From positions 1 through 40,476 of the forward strand of contig JAEZDC010000067.1 of the NCBI GenBank assembly GCA_023429825.1: DNA of 40,476 bases, read 5' to 3'. The notes beneath the pieces were generated by a model, which was not told the origin of the DNA, searched no databases, and saw only the letters and a list, made by a program, of their open reading frames with translations. Positions within the stretch are counted from its first letter, which is position 1; each line of letters opens with the position of its first letter. Both the position numbers and the translations under genes were made by a program. Origin of the DNA: Bacteroidota bacterium (lineage in GTDB: Bacteria; Bacteroidota; Bacteroidia; Chitinophagales; Chitinophagaceae). Of this stretch, positions 39,507-40,476 are shown piece after piece.

Positions 39507-40476
39507 ATGAAGCATTTACCCATTAATCCAAGACTATTTACAGAAAACAGGAAGCGTTTCATCAAAGAAATGAAACCAAACAGCATAGCTATTTTCAACA
39601 GTAACGATGAAATGCCAACCAATGGCGACCAGTTATATCGCTTCTGGCAAAATAGTGACCTGTATTGGTTATGCGGTATAGAACAGGAAGACACCATGGT
39701 TATCCTTTACCCAGATAATCCTGACAAGAAATATAAAGAAGTATTGGTGCTGCTTCGTCCGCAGGAGTTGAAAGAAAAATGGGATGGTAAAAGATTAAGG
39801 GCTGAAGAAGGCAAAGCGATCTCCGGGATGACTACTGTTGTTTGGTTGGATAGCATAGATGCTTTACTGCAAACATGGTTACATACAGCAGACAATATTT
39901 ATCTGAATACAAATGAGAATGACAGGAAAGCGAATTGGATAAAAACAAGAGATTACCGTTTTGCAGAATTAATGAGAGAAAGATATCCAGCGCACAATTT
40001 TGAAAGAAGTGCGAAGATCATGAAGCAGCTGAGGTCCATCAAAACGAAATATGAAGTTGATGTAACGCAGATCGCAATTGATATCACGGAAAAAACTTTC
40101 AGAAGGGTTTTGCAATTTGTAAAACCTGGTGTGATGGAATATGAAGTGGAAGCGGAGATCGTTCATGAATTCCTACGTAACAGGGCTAGTCGAGAAGCAT
40201 ATGGAAGTATCGTCGCCAGTGGAGACAGAGCAAGGACGCTACATTATGTAAGCAACAACCAGGAATGCAAGGATGGTGAATTGTTATTAATGGATTTTGG
40301 TGCCTATTATGGTGGCTATTGTGCTGACCTTACCCGAACGATCCCTGTAAATGGAAAATTTACCAAACGGCAGAAAGAAGTATATAATGCTTGCCTGCAT
40401 TTACACAATTATGCAAAAAGCATTCTCAGGCCAGGTATCTCAATCATAGATTATACTGATAAAGTGGGTGATGAAG
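39507..40476 (+). CDS. pepP: Xaa-Pro aminopeptidase (M24B), partial at the window end
   Basis: An aminopeptidase P-type enzyme that removes N-terminal residues before proline. Only the first 323 codons are present. The N-terminal AMP_N domain (about 1-170, NPRLFTENRKRF, LYWLCGIEQEDTMVIL) leads to the pita-bread catalytic domain, with the metal ligands in LLMDFGAYYGGYCADLTRT. The remaining His/Glu ligands lie beyond the window. The ATG at 39507 gives the usual start of the family; the TATCTTGC box 24 nt upstream is a likely promoter. Confidence 0.93.
   Translation, partial: MKHLPINPRLFTENRKRFIKEMKPNSIAIFNSNDEMPTNGDQLYRFWQNSDLYWLCGIEQEDTMVILYPDNPDKKYKEVLVLLRPQELKEKWDGKRLRAEEGKAISGMTTVVWLDSIDALLQTWLHTADNIYLNTNENDRKANWIKTRDYRFAELMRERYPAHNFERSAKIMKQLRSIKTKYEVDVTQIAIDITEKTFRRVLQFVKPGVMEYEVEAEIVHEFLRNRASREAYGSIVASGDRARTLHYVSNNQECKDGELLLMDFGAYYGGYCADLTRTIPVNGKFTKRQKEVYNACLHLHNYAKSILRPGISIIDYTDKVGDE

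Noticed and set aside
1..40476. CRISPR arrays, rRNA, tRNA genes, transposases and phage genes
   Set aside because: None seen: no regularly spaced direct repeats, no tRNA T-loop patterns in gaps, and no transposase or phage motifs in the frames examined.

Overview
The window looks like a chromosomal segment of a Bacteroidota species, most likely a member of the Chitinophagaceae or a close relative. The signs are the complete Bacteroidota-type dcw (division and cell wall) order mraZ-rsmH-ftsL-ftsI-murE-mraY-murD-ftsW-murG-murC-ftsQ-ftsA-ftsZ, promoters of the TTTG / TAnnTTTG type, no clear Shine-Dalgarno sites, small lipoproteins and barrel proteins with AQ-type signal peptides, and many short intergenic repeats. 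No tRNA, rRNA, CRISPR array, phage gene or intact transposase was seen.

Layout. 1-2.84 kb (+): a Crp/Fnr regulator, a DoxX-family membrane protein, an unrecognised lipoprotein and a small outer-membrane-like protein. 3.0-3.9 kb (-): a pirin. 4.05-5.1 kb (+): a secreted protein with two tandem copies of a YNNGSW-containing repeat, and a 69-residue protein. 5.2-8.3 kb (-): a compact heavy-metal operon made of an HMA-AraC fusion regulator, an HMA-MauE-like membrane fusion and a His-rich outer-membrane protein. 8.56-11.48 kb (+): a two-gene M16 peptidase pair, one member catalytic and one without the zinc motif. 11.6-13.0 kb (-): a polytopic membrane protein and a second Crp/Fnr regulator. 13.05-13.6 kb (+): a possible 30-residue membrane peptide and a single-domain response regulator. 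13.84-30.45 kb (-): the dcw cluster, closed by a strong terminator after ftsZ. 30.7-31.1 kb (+): a DUF3052-family gene broken by two compensating single-base indels, missed by simple ORF calling. 31.1-40.5 kb: queA, an orphan-looking histidine kinase, an AlgH/YqgE protein, a GT39-type glycosyltransferase, gltX, a DUF6569/ARPP-1-like secreted protein, a NodB polysaccharide deacetylase and the 5' part of a Xaa-Pro aminopeptidase.

How the parts work together. The dcw cluster encodes the cytoplasmic and membrane steps of peptidoglycan precursor synthesis (MurC, D and E, MraY, MurG), the septal synthase (FtsW with FtsI/PBP3), and the divisome (FtsL, Q, A, Z). Most junctions overlap or abut, with TTG or GTG starts at several coupled junctions. 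Where they do not, the gaps are filled by dispersed repeats. The 5-8 kb operon joins a metal-binding domain to a regulator, a membrane protein and a surface protein, which suggests sensing and handling of a thiophilic metal.

Three patterns stand out beyond the gene list. First, TAnnTTTG promoter elements lie 3-6 nt before the ATG of many first-in-operon genes, which predicts leaderless mRNAs. Second, a dispersed repeat family about 50 nt per end occurs in four intergenic gaps, once as a structured 183-bp unit. Third, intergenic-type repeats appear to have entered the reading frames of the essential genes rsmH and gltX and of queA.
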